From assembly GCA_944323985.1 (NCBI GenBank), contig CALUUP010000009.1:1-64000 (forward strand): DNA of 64,000 nucleotides, written 5' to 3'. A program made the translations under genes and the position numbers. Shown one piece after another: positions 8,159 through 16,951 of the stretch; position 1 is the first letter of the stretch, and the number at the start of each line of letters is the position of its first letter. The notes beneath the pieces were generated by a model. That model did no database searches, was not told the origin of the DNA, and worked only from the letters and a program-made list of their open reading frames with translations. The DNA is from Candidatus Gastranaerophilales bacterium. GTDB taxonomy: Bacteria > Cyanobacteriota > Vampirovibrionia > Gastranaerophilales > Gastranaerophilaceae.

Positions 8159-9418
8159 ATGGCTTTATTATCTTCTAATCAAATTCTAAAATTATTGCCT
8201 TCGTTATTTGATTTAAATTTAATATCAAATGATATTGGGGTTAGTATTTTTAGAAAATTAGAAAAAATATTTATTTTTGATCATAGCTTTATATATTTTG
8301 CAAATCCAGATAGTTTGCAACTTAAATATTTATATAAGAATAATTTAGATTTTAAAATAGATGATGTTTTCAATATATCCGGAATGGTAAAAGATTTTGT
8401 TTTTAACAGTAGTGGAACTTGCAAATCTTCAAATGACGATTTGATAAAGTTATTGAAACTAGATAGTATTAATTGTTCTTCTTTTTTGATATCTAAAATA
8501 ATGATAAAATCTACAGTATTTGGAATATTAGTTTTAGCTAAGAGGGAAGAAAATTTTTATACAAAGGATGATTTAGATATTTTAGATGCAGTTTCATCTG
8601 TAATCTCATATGTTATAAAAGATTTAGAGCTATCTAATGTTTTTAAATTACAATTAAAAGCTCTAAAAGATGGAATTATTGAAAAAAATCAAGCATATAA
8701 GACTATTAAAGAACAAAATGAAAAAATATTAGAGGCTGACAAAATTAAAAATGAATTTTTAGCTAATATTTCGCATGAACTCCGTACACCTTTAAATTCT
8801 ATTTTAGGATTTGCTGACATATTGAGTGCAAAATTATATGGTGATTTAAATTATAAACAGGAAGAATATGTTAATGACATAAAAGTTTCAGGTACTCATT
8901 TATTAGGTATGATAAATGAAATTCTTGATATGTCCAAAATAGAAGCTAATGCTATGAAAATAGTAAAAAGTACATTTTGGATATCAAGAGCTATTGATGA
9001 AGCCTGTAATATTCTACAACCTTTAGCTCAAAAGAAAAATATTGTTATAAACAAAGCAATTCAATCTGATTTTGAAGTTTTTGCCGATTATACAAAAATT
9101 CAACAAATAATATACAATTTGATGAGCAATGCAATAAAGTATTCTCCTGAAAATGATGAAGTTGAGATTGCAGTGATTTGCGATGATATAAGTTATAAAA
9201 TAGCAGTTCATGACAATGGGGTTGGGATTGATAAAAAATATCACGGTAAAATTTTTGCTAAATTTGTTCAATTAGATTCTGCTTATACCAAAAAGGAAAG
9301 TTCTACAGGCTTAGGACTTACTATTACTAAAGAATTAGTTGAACTTCATGGTGGAAATATATCTTTGATAAGTGAAGTAAATAATGGTTCTACTTTTATT
9401 GTTGAGATTCCTTTTTAA
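8159..9418 (+). CDS. Soluble GAF-domain sensor histidine kinase
   Basis: 419 residues. An N-terminal GAF-like sensor (about 1-160) is followed by a coiled-coil linker and a HisKA dimerisation domain with the intact H-box SHELRTPLNS (phospho-acceptor His206). The HATPase domain has N-box NLMSNAIKYS, G1 DNGVGID and G2 STGLGLTI. No membrane helix, so the signal is cytoplasmic. Ribosome binding site AAGGGG. It follows the SNF2 gene by 14 bp. No response regulator is adjacent; the orphan NarL-type regulator at 40705 is one possible partner. The last 23 bases overlap the oncoming gene's 3' end. Confidence 0.92.
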   Translation: MALLSSNQILKLLPSLFDLNLISNDIGVSIFRKLEKIFIFDHSFIYFANPDSLQLKYLYKNNLDFKIDDVFNISGMVKDFVFNSSGTCKSSNDDLIKLLKLDSINCSSFLISKIMIKSTVFGILVLAKREENFYTKDDLDILDAVSSVISYVIKDLELSNVFKLQLKALKDGIIEKNQAYKTIKEQNEKILEADKIKNEFLANISHELRTPLNSILGFADILSAKLYGDLNYKQEEYVNDIKVSGTHLLGMINEILDMSKIEANAMKIVKSTFWISRAIDEACNILQPLAQKKNIVINKAIQSDFEVFADYTKIQQIIYNLMSNAIKYSPENDEVEIAVICDDISYKIAVHDNGVGIDKKYHGKIFAKFVQLDSAYTKKESSTGLGLTITKELVELHGGNISLISEVNNGSTFIVEIPF

Positions 9419-10166
9419 CAAGGTCGCTATTAAAGTAGCCAACAATATATTTGAATGTATTAAGAGCAGTGTCAATATTCATAGTTCTCGGAGTGTTGCT
9501 TCTTTTTTCTTTAACTGTAATAGTATTATTTTTTAAATTAACATCTTCAAGAATATATACATGCCAAGTTCTTCCATCAAGCATTTTAGGCCCTGTTCCT
9601 ATTACGAAACTATGTTGTTTTTCTTTATCCATTCTTTCAAAAAGTTCCATAACTTGTTTTTTATAACGAGTTAGATCAAAATTTAAATCTTGTTCTGCAA
9701 TTACAGTAGGTTTTATTCCTGTTAAAACTTCCATAAAATGAGAAGGTGAATTTTTTTCAAATGAATAGTCATTGAAAGTATCTGCAAGTTTACAAAGCCA
9801 CGGTTTTGATTTGTGTTTATTTTCATACATATCAACCGTAATATCCATACTTCTTATAATTTCATTTGGTTGGTTTTTATATAATTTTTCGTAACCATCT
9901 ACAACTGCGTTAGTAGGAATTGTGTATTTTTCTTTTTGACCATTTTTATTATATAAATAACAGTTTAATAATTTTGGATTGTTATCATCATATTGAATAT
10001 GTTCTTTTAAAATATTTCTTCCATTTTTTGTATGAGATAGCGTTTCTAGTGTTGTCATTAAGTAACAATCACTAAAATATTGTTTTGAACGCTTAAAATT
10101 GTCAATATCTTTATCGGATATTGCTGCTCTAAAATTTAAATTGAAATTATTCACACAACTCCACAT
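9396..10166 (-). CDS. Calpain-like (C2/papain-fold) cysteine protease, putative
   Basis: 256 residues from ATG 10166. A GTG at 10154 with GGAG upstream would give 252. The motif SDCYLMTTLETLS (Cys34) matches the calpain active-site helix with its D-C-(W/Y)-L-(L/M) signature. It is followed by a strand pair like calpain (LLNCYLYNKNGQKEKYTIP). A second motif, RTWHVYILED (His202), and Asn224 in KRSNTP complete a plausible Cys-His-Asn triad. No calcium-binding or secretion domain is visible. The N-terminus has a short NFRAA motif resembling leader motifs elsewhere in the window. It converges on the kinase gene. Family call from motifs only; activity not shown. Confidence 0.6.
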   Translation of the reverse strand: MWSCVNNFNLNFRAAISDKDIDNFKRSKQYFSDCYLMTTLETLSHTKNGRNILKEHIQYDDNNPKLLNCYLYNKNGQKEKYTIPTNAVVDGYEKLYKNQPNEIIRSMDITVDMYENKHKSKPWLCKLADTFNDYSFEKNSPSHFMEVLTGIKPTVIAEQDLNFDLTRYKKQVMELFERMDKEKQHSFVIGTGPKMLDGRTWHVYILEDVNLKNNTITVKEKRSNTPRTMNIDTALNTFKYIVGYFNSDLVKKESQQ

Positions 10167-10196
10167 ATATATATTAAATCTAAAACATTTTTTTTA

Positions 10197-10225
10197 TTGA
10201 TAAATTATTTCAAAAATGTTACAAT
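10197..10225 (+). promoter_or_regulatory. Promoter of the rpiB operon
   Basis: TTGATA (10197-10202), 17-bp spacer, TACAAT (10220-10225). The predicted start near 10232 leaves a short leader containing AAAGGAAAG before ATG 10254. Confidence 0.6.
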
Positions 10226-10253
10226 TATTAAGTATTATAAAGGAAAGTTAAAA

Positions 10254-10676
10254 ATGACTAAGATATTGATCGGTTCAGATCACGGTGGTTATAAATTAAA
10301 AAATGAAATAATTAAACATTTGAAATCTATGAATATAGAAGTAGAGGACTTCGGATGTTATTCAGAAGAAAGCTGTGATTATCCAGAAATAGCTAAAAGC
10401 GTTGCAGAAGCTGTTTTAAAGACAAATGATAAGGGGATTTTAGTTTGTGGGACTGGAATTGGAATGTCCCTTGTTGCAAATAGGTACAGGGGAATAAGAG
10501 CTTCTCACTGTACTGATACTTTTACTGCAAGAATGACAAGAATGCACAATGATTCTAATATCTTATGTTTAGGTGAAAGAATTACCGGAGTAGGTTTAGC
10601 TTTAGATATTGTCGATATTTGGCTAAAAACTGATTTTGAAGGCGGAAGACACTTAAGAAGAATTAATATGTATTAA
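10254..10676 (+). CDS. rpiB: Ribose-5-phosphate isomerase B
   Basis: Interconverts ribose 5-phosphate and ribulose 5-phosphate in the pentose phosphate pathway. 140 residues, usual size. IGSDHGGYKLK is the phosphate-binding N-terminus (motif DHGG), CGTGIGMS carries the catalytic Cys, and RASHCTDTFTARMTRMHND is the conserved central motif. ATG 10254 is chosen over an upstream TTG at 10197 because of AAGGAAAG and because the family starts there. Heads a four-gene run with rsfS, a TPR protein and a Tic20-like protein. Confidence 0.96.
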   Translation: MTKILIGSDHGGYKLKNEIIKHLKSMNIEVEDFGCYSEESCDYPEIAKSVAEAVLKTNDKGILVCGTGIGMSLVANRYRGIRASHCTDTFTARMTRMHNDSNILCLGERITGVGLALDIVDIWLKTDFEGGRHLRRINMY

Positions 10677-10688
10677 TTGGAGTTTTAA

Positions 10689-11099
10689 ATGGAAAAAGAA
10701 GGGTTGAGTTCTTATAAATTTGCTTGTGTAGTAGCTAGATTTTTAGATGATAAGATCGCAAAAGATTTGTCAATACTGAATATTAGCAATGTCTCGTCAT
10801 TTGCTGATTATTTCGTAATATGTTCTGCTCAAACGAATACACAAGTTAAGGCTCTGACTGAAAATCTTGCAGATAAGGTTAAGTCTACTTTTTCAAGATT
10901 ACCATTAGGACGCGAAAATGATATAAAAAATCGTTGGAATTTAATAGATTATGGTGATGTTGTAGTGCATATATTACATCAAGATGAAAGAGAAGCTTAT
11001 GCCATAGAAAAATTTTGGAACCATGCTTTTAGTATTCCACGTGAAACTTGGTTAGAAGAGTCAAAAGAGTATTCAGAATATAATAATGTTGAAAGATAA
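10689..11099 (+). CDS. rsfS: Ribosomal silencing factor RsfS
   Basis: Binds L14 on the 50S subunit and blocks subunit joining when nutrients are scarce. 136 residues with the Iojap/RsfS signature: ISNVSSFADYFVICSAQTNTQ, the central region, and WNLIDYGDVVVHILHQDERE. A short extension (about 20 residues) follows the core. Ribosome binding site GGAG lies in the 12-bp gap after rpiB. In many bacteria rsfS sits near nadD; here it sits in a sugar-isomerase operon. Confidence 0.95.
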   Translation: MEKEGLSSYKFACVVARFLDDKIAKDLSILNISNVSSFADYFVICSAQTNTQVKALTENLADKVKSTFSRLPLGRENDIKNRWNLIDYGDVVVHILHQDEREAYAIEKFWNHAFSIPRETWLEESKEYSEYNNVER

Positions 11100-11103
11100 A
11101 ATA

Positions 11104-12174
11104 ATGGATAAAAAAGAATTAAATAAAGCAATTGAAAAAACTGTTTTAAAGATGGCTTTAGAGCCAAAAAATACTGAAAATTATCATGAATTAGCAAAGT
11201 ATTACGCTATGGATAATCAATATGAAAAAGTTATTTCTGTCTATGAAAGCCTTTTAGAAATTGATCCAAAAGATTTACAGACACTTTTAAACTTAGGTAG
11301 CATATGGTTTTATTCTAAAGAATATAAAAAGGCTTTACAATATTTTAATCAAGCAATGATTGTGAATCCAAGTAATTATCTTGTTTATTATAATATGGCA
11401 AATACTTATGCAGAATTAAAAAATTTCTCTAAAGCATTACATTATTATAATAGAACTTTAGATTTTAATTCTCAAGATCCTGAAGTTTACAATGCTATTG
11501 CTCTTCTATATCATGATTTTGAAGATTATGTTGAATCTAGAGCATATTATGAAAAGGCTTTGTCAATTGATCCTGAAAATTTAACTGCATTGGTTGATTT
11601 AGGAAATGTATGTTTTAAATTATTTGATTATGATAAGGCTTTAGAATATTATTATAAAGTTTTTGAATTGGCTCCTGATAATAAAACAGTGGCTTTATGT
11701 ATTGCAAATACATTAGCTATTAATAAAAACAAGGAGAAATGTTATAAATATTTTGAAAAGGCTTTAGAATTACCAGGTGATAACTATAAAGCTTACATTT
11801 GTTATGCTATAGCTAAATCAGACTTTAAAGACTATGAAGATGCTATTGAACTTTATAAAAAAGCAATAGAGATTAATCCAAAAGAGCCTAATGCATATAT
11901 ATTAACAGGTAATTTGTATTCAAATATAAAGAAATATAAAGAAGCAGAAGCTCAATATAAAGAGGCCTTAAAAATAAATAAATTAGATCCTAGCATATAT
12001 GTACTTATTGCTAATGTTTATTATATGAATAATGAAATAGAACGTTCAATATATTCATATAGAGCTGCTGTTAATATGCGACCTGAGAATGATGAATATA
12101 AATTAGTTTTTATTCAAGTTTTAGAAGATTATGTAGAAGAATTTAGAAAAGGAGATGTCATTGCGTCCTTCTAA
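11104..12174 (+). CDS. TPR-repeat protein
   Basis: 356 residues made almost wholly of 34-residue tetratricopeptide repeats, about nine in tandem (for example ALQYFNQAMIVNPSNYLVYY, followed by further A-x-x-x-Y-x-x-A-L-x-x-D/N-P units). TPRs mediate protein-protein contacts. No signal peptide, membrane helix or enzyme domain. ATG 11104, 4 bases after the rsfS stop, is used; an in-frame ATG at 11086 overlaps rsfS. Neither has a good ribosome binding site, so translation is probably coupled. Partner unknown. Confidence 0.9.
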   Translation: MDKKELNKAIEKTVLKMALEPKNTENYHELAKYYAMDNQYEKVISVYESLLEIDPKDLQTLLNLGSIWFYSKEYKKALQYFNQAMIVNPSNYLVYYNMANTYAELKNFSKALHYYNRTLDFNSQDPEVYNAIALLYHDFEDYVESRAYYEKALSIDPENLTALVDLGNVCFKLFDYDKALEYYYKVFELAPDNKTVALCIANTLAINKNKEKCYKYFEKALELPGDNYKAYICYAIAKSDFKDYEDAIELYKKAIEINPKEPNAYILTGNLYSNIKKYKEAEAQYKEALKINKLDPSIYVLIANVYYMNNEIERSIYSYRAAVNMRPENDEYKLVFIQVLEDYVEEFRKGDVIASF

Positions 12175-12568
12175 TGAAATATATCCAATAGAAAGAATTA
12201 TATCTGCTGCATCATATTTAACTGCTGGTGGAGCCGGTTTTGTATGGCTCATTATAGCTGCAGTTTTAAGAAAAAGAGTTACTCCTTTTTTAATGTATCA
12301 TATATTACAATCGATTTTTTTATCAATTCTATACTTTCTTGTAGCAACATTTGCAGAGTTAATATATGTAATTTTATATAGAATACCTCTAATTAATGCA
12401 ATTCCATATATTATAAATATGCCATTGTCTTTTTTATTTAATTTATCTGTTATACAAACTATTACTACAGCAATAATATTATACCTTGCAATAACATCAG
12501 CGATGGGACTTTATAGTTATTTACCTTGGGTGTCTGATATTATTAACATTAATACTGGTAGAAAATAA
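12161..12568 (+). CDS. Tic20-like four-helix membrane protein
   Basis: 135 residues with four predicted membrane helices. Cyanobacterial and plastid Tic20 proteins (plastid import-channel homologues) share the layout: an ERII..YL start, a short F-x-x-(Y/F)-x-x-x-Q-(A/S)-I motif (here FLMYHILQSI), and a conserved end Y-x-x-(I/L)-P-x-(I/V)-SD (here YSYLPWVSDI). DUF4870-type proteins are a similar alternative. Start chosen at TTG 12161: AAAGGAG lies 6 bases upstream, whereas ATG 12155 abuts it. It overlaps the TPR gene by 14 bases. The molecular role of bacterial members is poorly known. Confidence 0.6.
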   Translation: MRPSNEIYPIERIISAASYLTAGGAGFVWLIIAAVLRKRVTPFLMYHILQSIFLSILYFLVATFAELIYVILYRIPLINAIPYIINMPLSFLFNLSVIQTITTAIILYLAITSAMGLYSYLPWVSDIININTGRK

Positions 12569-12571
12569 TAA

Positions 12572-13498
12572 TCATAATACCATTGCTAAAATCATTAATA
12601 ACATAGCTCCGATTTCCATCACAGTAGACATTCTTTGATTAAATTTATTTGAATCATATTTACTTGATGATTTTTGTGCTTGGTTTACACTATTAAGTCT
12701 TTTTATTCTAGTTGTAGTATCATCATTTGAAAATTCAGTCCCAAATGTTTCGTATTCCATTTGCGCTAATTCATCATTTAGATTAGGATTATAATAGTTT
12801 TCATTTAAATCAGACGCTCCTCCTGTAAAATCACCATAATTAGTATATGGACGAGTATAATTTCTTTGACCATAAGGCATAGAAAATCTACTTTGTCCGG
12901 TTCCGGCTAAATCAAGAGAACTAAGAGCATTGTCATCATAATAGTGTCCATTTCCGAAATAACTTCTATCACCTTCAAAACTATCACCTTTAGCAATTGT
13001 TTCAGGCATAACTTTCGCTTTTATTCTATCCATTCTTGTTGAATAATCATCAACATCGTAGATTTTTCCGAATAATTTTTTTTCAATTGTTACAATTCTT
13101 GTATGAAAATCTCTGTTTTTATAAGTTTGATTAAACAGTTTTTGTTCTATTTCATTAACTATAGGATAATTAACACTATTATCTGCAACTATTTCATCTT
13201 CTTCTTTAAAAGTATCTTCAACAGGAGGAATTTCTAAGCCTATTACATCTGCTGATATATCTGCGGAAAGTTTTTTTATTCTAGTATTTATATCTCCACT
13301 AGAAATGTTTCCGTAAATGCTTTTTTCTAATCGTTCAACTCTTTTTTGTGTTGTATCTTTATTATATTCATAACCATATATATCATTTTCAATTTTAGAT
13401 AGATTATTATCTTTTGTTGCCGCATAACTTGGCATATATAAAACAAAAAATGATGAAATATATGTAATTATAAATAAATATGTAAAAAATTTTTTCAT
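12572..13498 (-). CDS. Exported repeat protein with FG-x-x-Y/F motifs
   Basis: 308 residues. ATG 13498 is chosen because AAGGTG sits 8 bases upstream and it opens a good signal peptide (MKKFFTYLFIITYISSFFVL, probable cleavage after PSYA). The mature part contains at least five copies of a short unit of type I/LE-x-x-(I/L/T)-(Y/F)-G-x-x-(Y/F)-x-x-x-D-x-x-T-R-I-x-R-(L/I), around residues 35-80, 110-165 and 245-275. A Tyr/Gly/Asn-rich linker lies between them and a hydrophobic helix sits at the C-terminus (MEIGAMLLMILAMVL). Likely periplasmic and membrane-anchored. Function unknown; such repeats appear in uncharacterised cyanobacterial-lineage proteins. Confidence 0.75.
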   Translation of the reverse strand: MKKFFTYLFIITYISSFFVLYMPSYAATKDNNLSKIENDIYGYEYNKDTTQKRVERLEKSIYGNISSGDINTRIKKLSADISADVIGLEIPPVEDTFKEEDEIVADNSVNYPIVNEIEQKLFNQTYKNRDFHTRIVTIEKKLFGKIYDVDDYSTRMDRIKAKVMPETIAKGDSFEGDRSYFGNGHYYDDNALSSLDLAGTGQSRFSMPYGQRNYTRPYTNYGDFTGGASDLNENYYNPNLNDELAQMEYETFGTEFSNDDTTTRIKRLNSVNQAQKSSSKYDSNKFNQRMSTVMEIGAMLLMILAMVL

Positions 13499-13650
13499 AG
13501 TCATATCACCTTGATACAACTATAAACTTTGTCTAAATTTCTTACTATTCAACTGATTATTTAAAAAAATAATTAGCAATTTTAATAATATGTACTAATA
13601 ATAATATGTAATTTTATTTATTAGTTATTAATTTTTACTAGTATAATTGT

Positions 13651-14307
13651 TTATATATAAAGTTTTGCAAAATCTAAATCACTTTTTATAGTGATTTTAA
13701 TATTTGTATAACTGCCATTAACAATATATACAGGAATATTTAATTCTTCAAGCATAGAACAATCATCAGTATAATTGCCATCAATTAATTTTTCATGAGC
13801 TTCTTTAATAAGTTCTGTTTTAAAAGCCTGTGGAGTTTGTGTATTATATAATTTTGAACGATCAATTGTTCTTATTATTCGGCCATTACTATCAACTTCT
13901 TTTATAGTATCAGTTGTTTTTGTCATTACAGATACAGCATTTTTGTCTAAAACATGTTCCATAACATATAGAATAGTATCTTTTCTAATCAATGGTCTAG
14001 CTCCATCATGAATGATTACATAATCATTTTTAACTTCTTTTAGAGCATTATATACAGATTTTTGACGAGTATTTCCACCTTCTATTATTTTTATTTTAGG
14101 ATTTTTAAACATGTTATTAAACGTATCAATAATTGTTTCATTAGCTGGAATTATTATTTCAGTTATATTTTCAATGTCTGTAAACTTAGAAACAGTTTCT
14201 TCTATAACAGTTTTATCTTTTATATACTCTAATAATTTGTTTTTATTTCCATATCTCGATGAAGTACCACCTGCTGTTATTATTACTGAAAATTTATTAT
14301 TATACAT
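13651..14307 (-). CDS. ispD: 2-C-methyl-D-erythritol 4-phosphate cytidylyltransferase
   Basis: Third step of the MEP isoprenoid pathway: joins CTP and methylerythritol phosphate. 218 residues. Nucleotide-binding N-terminus VIITAGGTSSRYG, with K further on; IIHDGARPLI (Asp for the metal); IDRSKLYNTQTPQAF; and the C-terminal NIKITIKSDLDFA. ATG 14307 has GGAGG in front and lies 4 bases after thiL, so the genes are probably co-transcribed lysS-thiL-ispD, although a hairpin separates lysS from thiL. dxr, the second pathway step, lies at 34911. Confidence 0.95.
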   Translation of the reverse strand: MYNNKFSVIITAGGTSSRYGNKNKLLEYIKDKTVIEETVSKFTDIENITEIIIPANETIIDTFNNMFKNPKIKIIEGGNTRQKSVYNALKEVKNDYVIIHDGARPLIRKDTILYVMEHVLDKNAVSVMTKTTDTIKEVDSNGRIIRTIDRSKLYNTQTPQAFKTELIKEAHEKLIDGNYTDDCSMLEELNIPVYIVNGSYTNIKITIKSDLDFAKLYI

Positions 14308-14311
14308 ATTT

Positions 14312-15181
14312 TTATCCTCCAAAATGGTCAAATGTCTTTAATTCTTCATATCTATAATATTTTTTATCATTTATTTTTATAACAAAATCAGATTTATCTA
14401 TGACTTCTCCTATTATTTCATAATTATTAATTTCTTGTAAAAAATCTTTTGGAACTGCTGCGACTAACCTGTAATCTTCCGAACCAAATATGCCTTCAAT
14501 ATTTTTACAAATAATAGATACATTGCTGCATTCTGCAATTTTAAATAAAGCATCAGCAAGCCCATCTGAGCAATCCATCATTGCATAGTCAGTTTTAATT
14601 TTTCCTGCAATTTCCTCAGAGAATTCTAGATCTAAGTCCGGTTCTATATGGTAACTAGCAAATTTAGGATTTGATATTTTATTTAAAAGTTCATTAAGTC
14701 CCTTTGAACTTAATCCAAATTTATTTATTGAATTTTTAGATACAATAATTACATCCTTCGGTTTTGCATTTTTTCTTGAAGAAATTTTTCTTCCAGAAGT
14801 TTTACCAATAGCTGTAATAGATATAAAAATTTTATCACTCCCTGTAATATCTCCTCCAATAATTTCTACTGTTTTCATGCAATCTTTAGCACCTTTATAG
14901 AAATCTTTTATAAATTCTTCAGTAGTACTATTAGGTAAAGATAATGAAATTGTTAAGAAAGCAGGAATCGCGCCTGAAGCTAGTATATCACTGATATTTA
15001 CAGCAACAGCCTTATAACCTAATTGATAAGGAGTATACCATTCTTTTTTAAAATGAATATCTTCAACTAAACTATCTTGTGTAACAACAATACCCAAATC
15101 TTTTATATAAGCACAATCATCACCAATATATTTAGTTCCAATTTCATTTTTTATAATATTTAAAAAATCCTGTTCTTTCAT
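14312..15181 (-). CDS. thiL: Thiamine-monophosphate kinase
   Basis: Phosphorylates thiamine monophosphate to the active cofactor thiamine diphosphate. 289 residues, slightly short. PurM/AIR-synthase fold motifs: IGDDCAYI, TQDSLVEDIHF, the LGYKAVAVNISDILASGA motif typical of ThiL, GGDITGSDK, and DCSDGLADAL. The ATG lacks a clear ribosome binding site and follows the lysS terminator hairpin closely. No other thiamine gene is in the window. Confidence 0.93.
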   Translation of the reverse strand: MKEQDFLNIIKNEIGTKYIGDDCAYIKDLGIVVTQDSLVEDIHFKKEWYTPYQLGYKAVAVNISDILASGAIPAFLTISLSLPNSTTEEFIKDFYKGAKDCMKTVEIIGGDITGSDKIFISITAIGKTSGRKISSRKNAKPKDVIIVSKNSINKFGLSSKGLNELLNKISNPKFASYHIEPDLDLEFSEEIAGKIKTDYAMMDCSDGLADALFKIAECSNVSIICKNIEGIFGSEDYRLVAAVPKDFLQEINNYEIIGEVIDKSDFVIKINDKKYYRYEELKTFDHFGG

Positions 15182-15195
15182 AGCTGTTATAAATA

Positions 15196-15216
15196 AAGCG
15201 GGTTTAAAACCCGCTT
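15196..15216 (-). terminator. Terminator after lysS
   Basis: 9-bp perfect stem AAGCGGGTT / AACCCGCTT with a 3-base loop between lysS and thiL. On the minus strand it is followed by the T-rich CTTTATTTAT. The T tract is interrupted, so read-through into thiL-ispD is likely. Confidence 0.65.
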
Positions 15217-15224
15217 ATTCGAAT

Positions 15225-16760
15225 TTAGTTTTCCACCTTTTTGAGAGTAGGAAATGCAATAACATCTCTTATAGTAGGCGAGTTTGTCAGCAACATAACA
15301 AGTCTATCTATCCCCATACCCATTCCTCCTGTTGGAGCTAGACCATATTCTAGAGCATTAATATAATCTTCATCAATAGACATAGCTTCTTCATCACCAT
15401 TTGCTTTAGCTAAAGCTTGAGCTTCAAATCTGTGTCTTTGATCAATAGGATCTGTTAACTCTGAAAATGCATTTGCTATTTCCCAACCATTAACTCTTGT
15501 CTCAAAACGTTCAGTAAGTCTATCATTATCTCTATGAACTTTTGCTAATGGAGAAATTTCTCTTGGATAGTCAATAATGTGAATTGGCTGAATTAAAGTA
15601 GGTTCAACTTTATCTTCAAACACAGCCTCAATGATTTGTCCCCAATTCATTTCTTCATCAACTTCTACATGCATAGATTTAGCTTTTTCATAAGCTTCTT
15701 TAGCAGTAAAGAATTCGCCAAAGTCTACCCCTGTATATTCTTTAATAGATCCTATCATGGTTTTTCTATCCCAAGGAGGAGTTAAGTCTATTTCATTTTC
15801 GCCATATTTAATCTTAGTAGTTCCAAGAACTTCTTGAGCAACATAAGCTACTAAATTTTCTGTCAAAGCCATCATTTCATTATAATCAACATATGATTGA
15901 TATAATTCTATCATTGTGAATTCAGGATTGTGTCTTGTATCAATACCTTCGTTTCTAAAACATCTTGAAAGTTCAAAGATTTTTTCACTTAAACCGCCAA
16001 CCATAAGCCTTTTTAAGTGCAACTCAGGTGCAATTCTCAATGTTAAATCCATATCAAGAGCATTATGATGCGTAATAAAAGGTCTAGCATTAGCACCGGA
16101 AGCTTGAGTATGTAACATTGGAGTTTCAACTTCTAAAAAGCCTTGTTTAGTTAAATATTCTCTAACTTTCTGTATGATTAAACTTCTTTTTCTAAATGTA
16201 TCACGAGTTTTTTCGTTAACTATTAAATCTACATATCTTTGACGATATTTAGTTTCCGTATCCGACATTGTATGATAAGATTTAAGTTGTTCTAACTTTT
16301 CTTCACTAATTTGCTTATTTGGAAGTGGTAATAAGGATTTTGAAAGCATTTTGAAATTTTTAGCTTTTATAGAGAGCTCCCCTCTTGGAGTTCTTCTTAT
16401 AGAGCCGTAAAATCCGAGAATATCGCCTATATCAACAAGCTTAAGAGTCTTTACCATTTCAGGATCCATGTTTTCTTTATGAGAAAATATTTGGATTTTT
16501 CCTGAAGCATCCATTAAATCAATAAACATTCCTGAATTTCTAATAGCCATCACACGACCTGCTACAGAATAAAAATCTTCAGTTTCTTCTCCTGCAGGTA
16601 AATCTGCATATTTTTTTTGTAAATCAGCAGCATCTATATCTTTATCAAATGAATATGGATATGGATTAATTCCCTTATCTGCTAATTCTGCTAACTTTTG
16701 GATTCTATTTTGTCTTATAGTTTCTTTAGCCGAAATTGGCTCATGTGTTTGTTGTGTCAT
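15225..16760 (-). CDS. lysS: Lysyl-tRNA synthetase, class II
   Basis: Charges tRNA-Lys. 511 residues: N-terminal OB-fold anticodon-binding domain (about 60-160; VAGRVMAIRNSGMFIDL), then the class II core with motif 1 (FLEVETPMLHTQASGANARP), motif 2 (FRNEGIDTRHNPEFTMIE) and motif 3 (GMGMGIDRLVMLL). Start supported by AGAGGAAA. The cognate tRNA-Lys(TTT) lies at 3418. Its probable promoter faces rimP in the shared upstream region. Confidence 0.98.
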   Translation of the reverse strand: MTQQTHEPISAKETIRQNRIQKLAELADKGINPYPYSFDKDIDAADLQKKYADLPAGEETEDFYSVAGRVMAIRNSGMFIDLMDASGKIQIFSHKENMDPEMVKTLKLVDIGDILGFYGSIRRTPRGELSIKAKNFKMLSKSLLPLPNKQISEEKLEQLKSYHTMSDTETKYRQRYVDLIVNEKTRDTFRKRSLIIQKVREYLTKQGFLEVETPMLHTQASGANARPFITHHNALDMDLTLRIAPELHLKRLMVGGLSEKIFELSRCFRNEGIDTRHNPEFTMIELYQSYVDYNEMMALTENLVAYVAQEVLGTTKIKYGENEIDLTPPWDRKTMIGSIKEYTGVDFGEFFTAKEAYEKAKSMHVEVDEEMNWGQIIEAVFEDKVEPTLIQPIHIIDYPREISPLAKVHRDNDRLTERFETRVNGWEIANAFSELTDPIDQRHRFEAQALAKANGDEEAMSIDEDYINALEYGLAPTGGMGMGIDRLVMLLTNSPTIRDVIAFPTLKKVEN

Positions 16761-16846
16761 TTATATTTCCTCTTCACTTATTTCTTTCTTTATAATATCA
16801 CAAACATATTTCTTAAATTATTACTTCATAAACCTTCATATAATTA

Positions 16847-16875
16847 TTTACAAAAATCAATTAATCTGTTATTAT
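16847..16875 (+). promoter_or_regulatory. Promoter of the rimP-nusA operon
   Basis: TTTACA (16847-16852), 17-bp spacer, TATTAT (16870-16875). Predicted start near 16882, upstream of the leader terminator and about 70 bases before ATG 16952. Confidence 0.65.
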
Positions 16876-16895
16876 TATTTTGTAAATAGTTTCTT

Positions 16896-16927
16896 AAAAA
16901 GAACGGCAAAATTTCCCGTTCTTTTTT
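16896..16927 (+). terminator. Terminator-like hairpin in the rimP-nusA leader
   Basis: Stem AAAAAGAACGG / CCGTTCTTTTT with a loop of about 9 bases and a run of seven Ts. It lies downstream of the predicted promoter and 25 bases before the rimP start, so it can act as an attenuator. It could instead be a terminator for transcripts arriving from upstream, but the neighbour lysS runs the other way. Confidence 0.7.
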
Positions 16928-16951
16928 TATTACTAAAGAAGGAGTGGTGGT

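Noticed and set aside
5148-10166. SNF2 ATPase, histidine kinase and calpain-like protease as a defence island
   Set aside because: No methylase, nuclease or phage-related gene is nearby, gpmI heads the same unit, and the protease is on the opposite strand. The association looks incidental.
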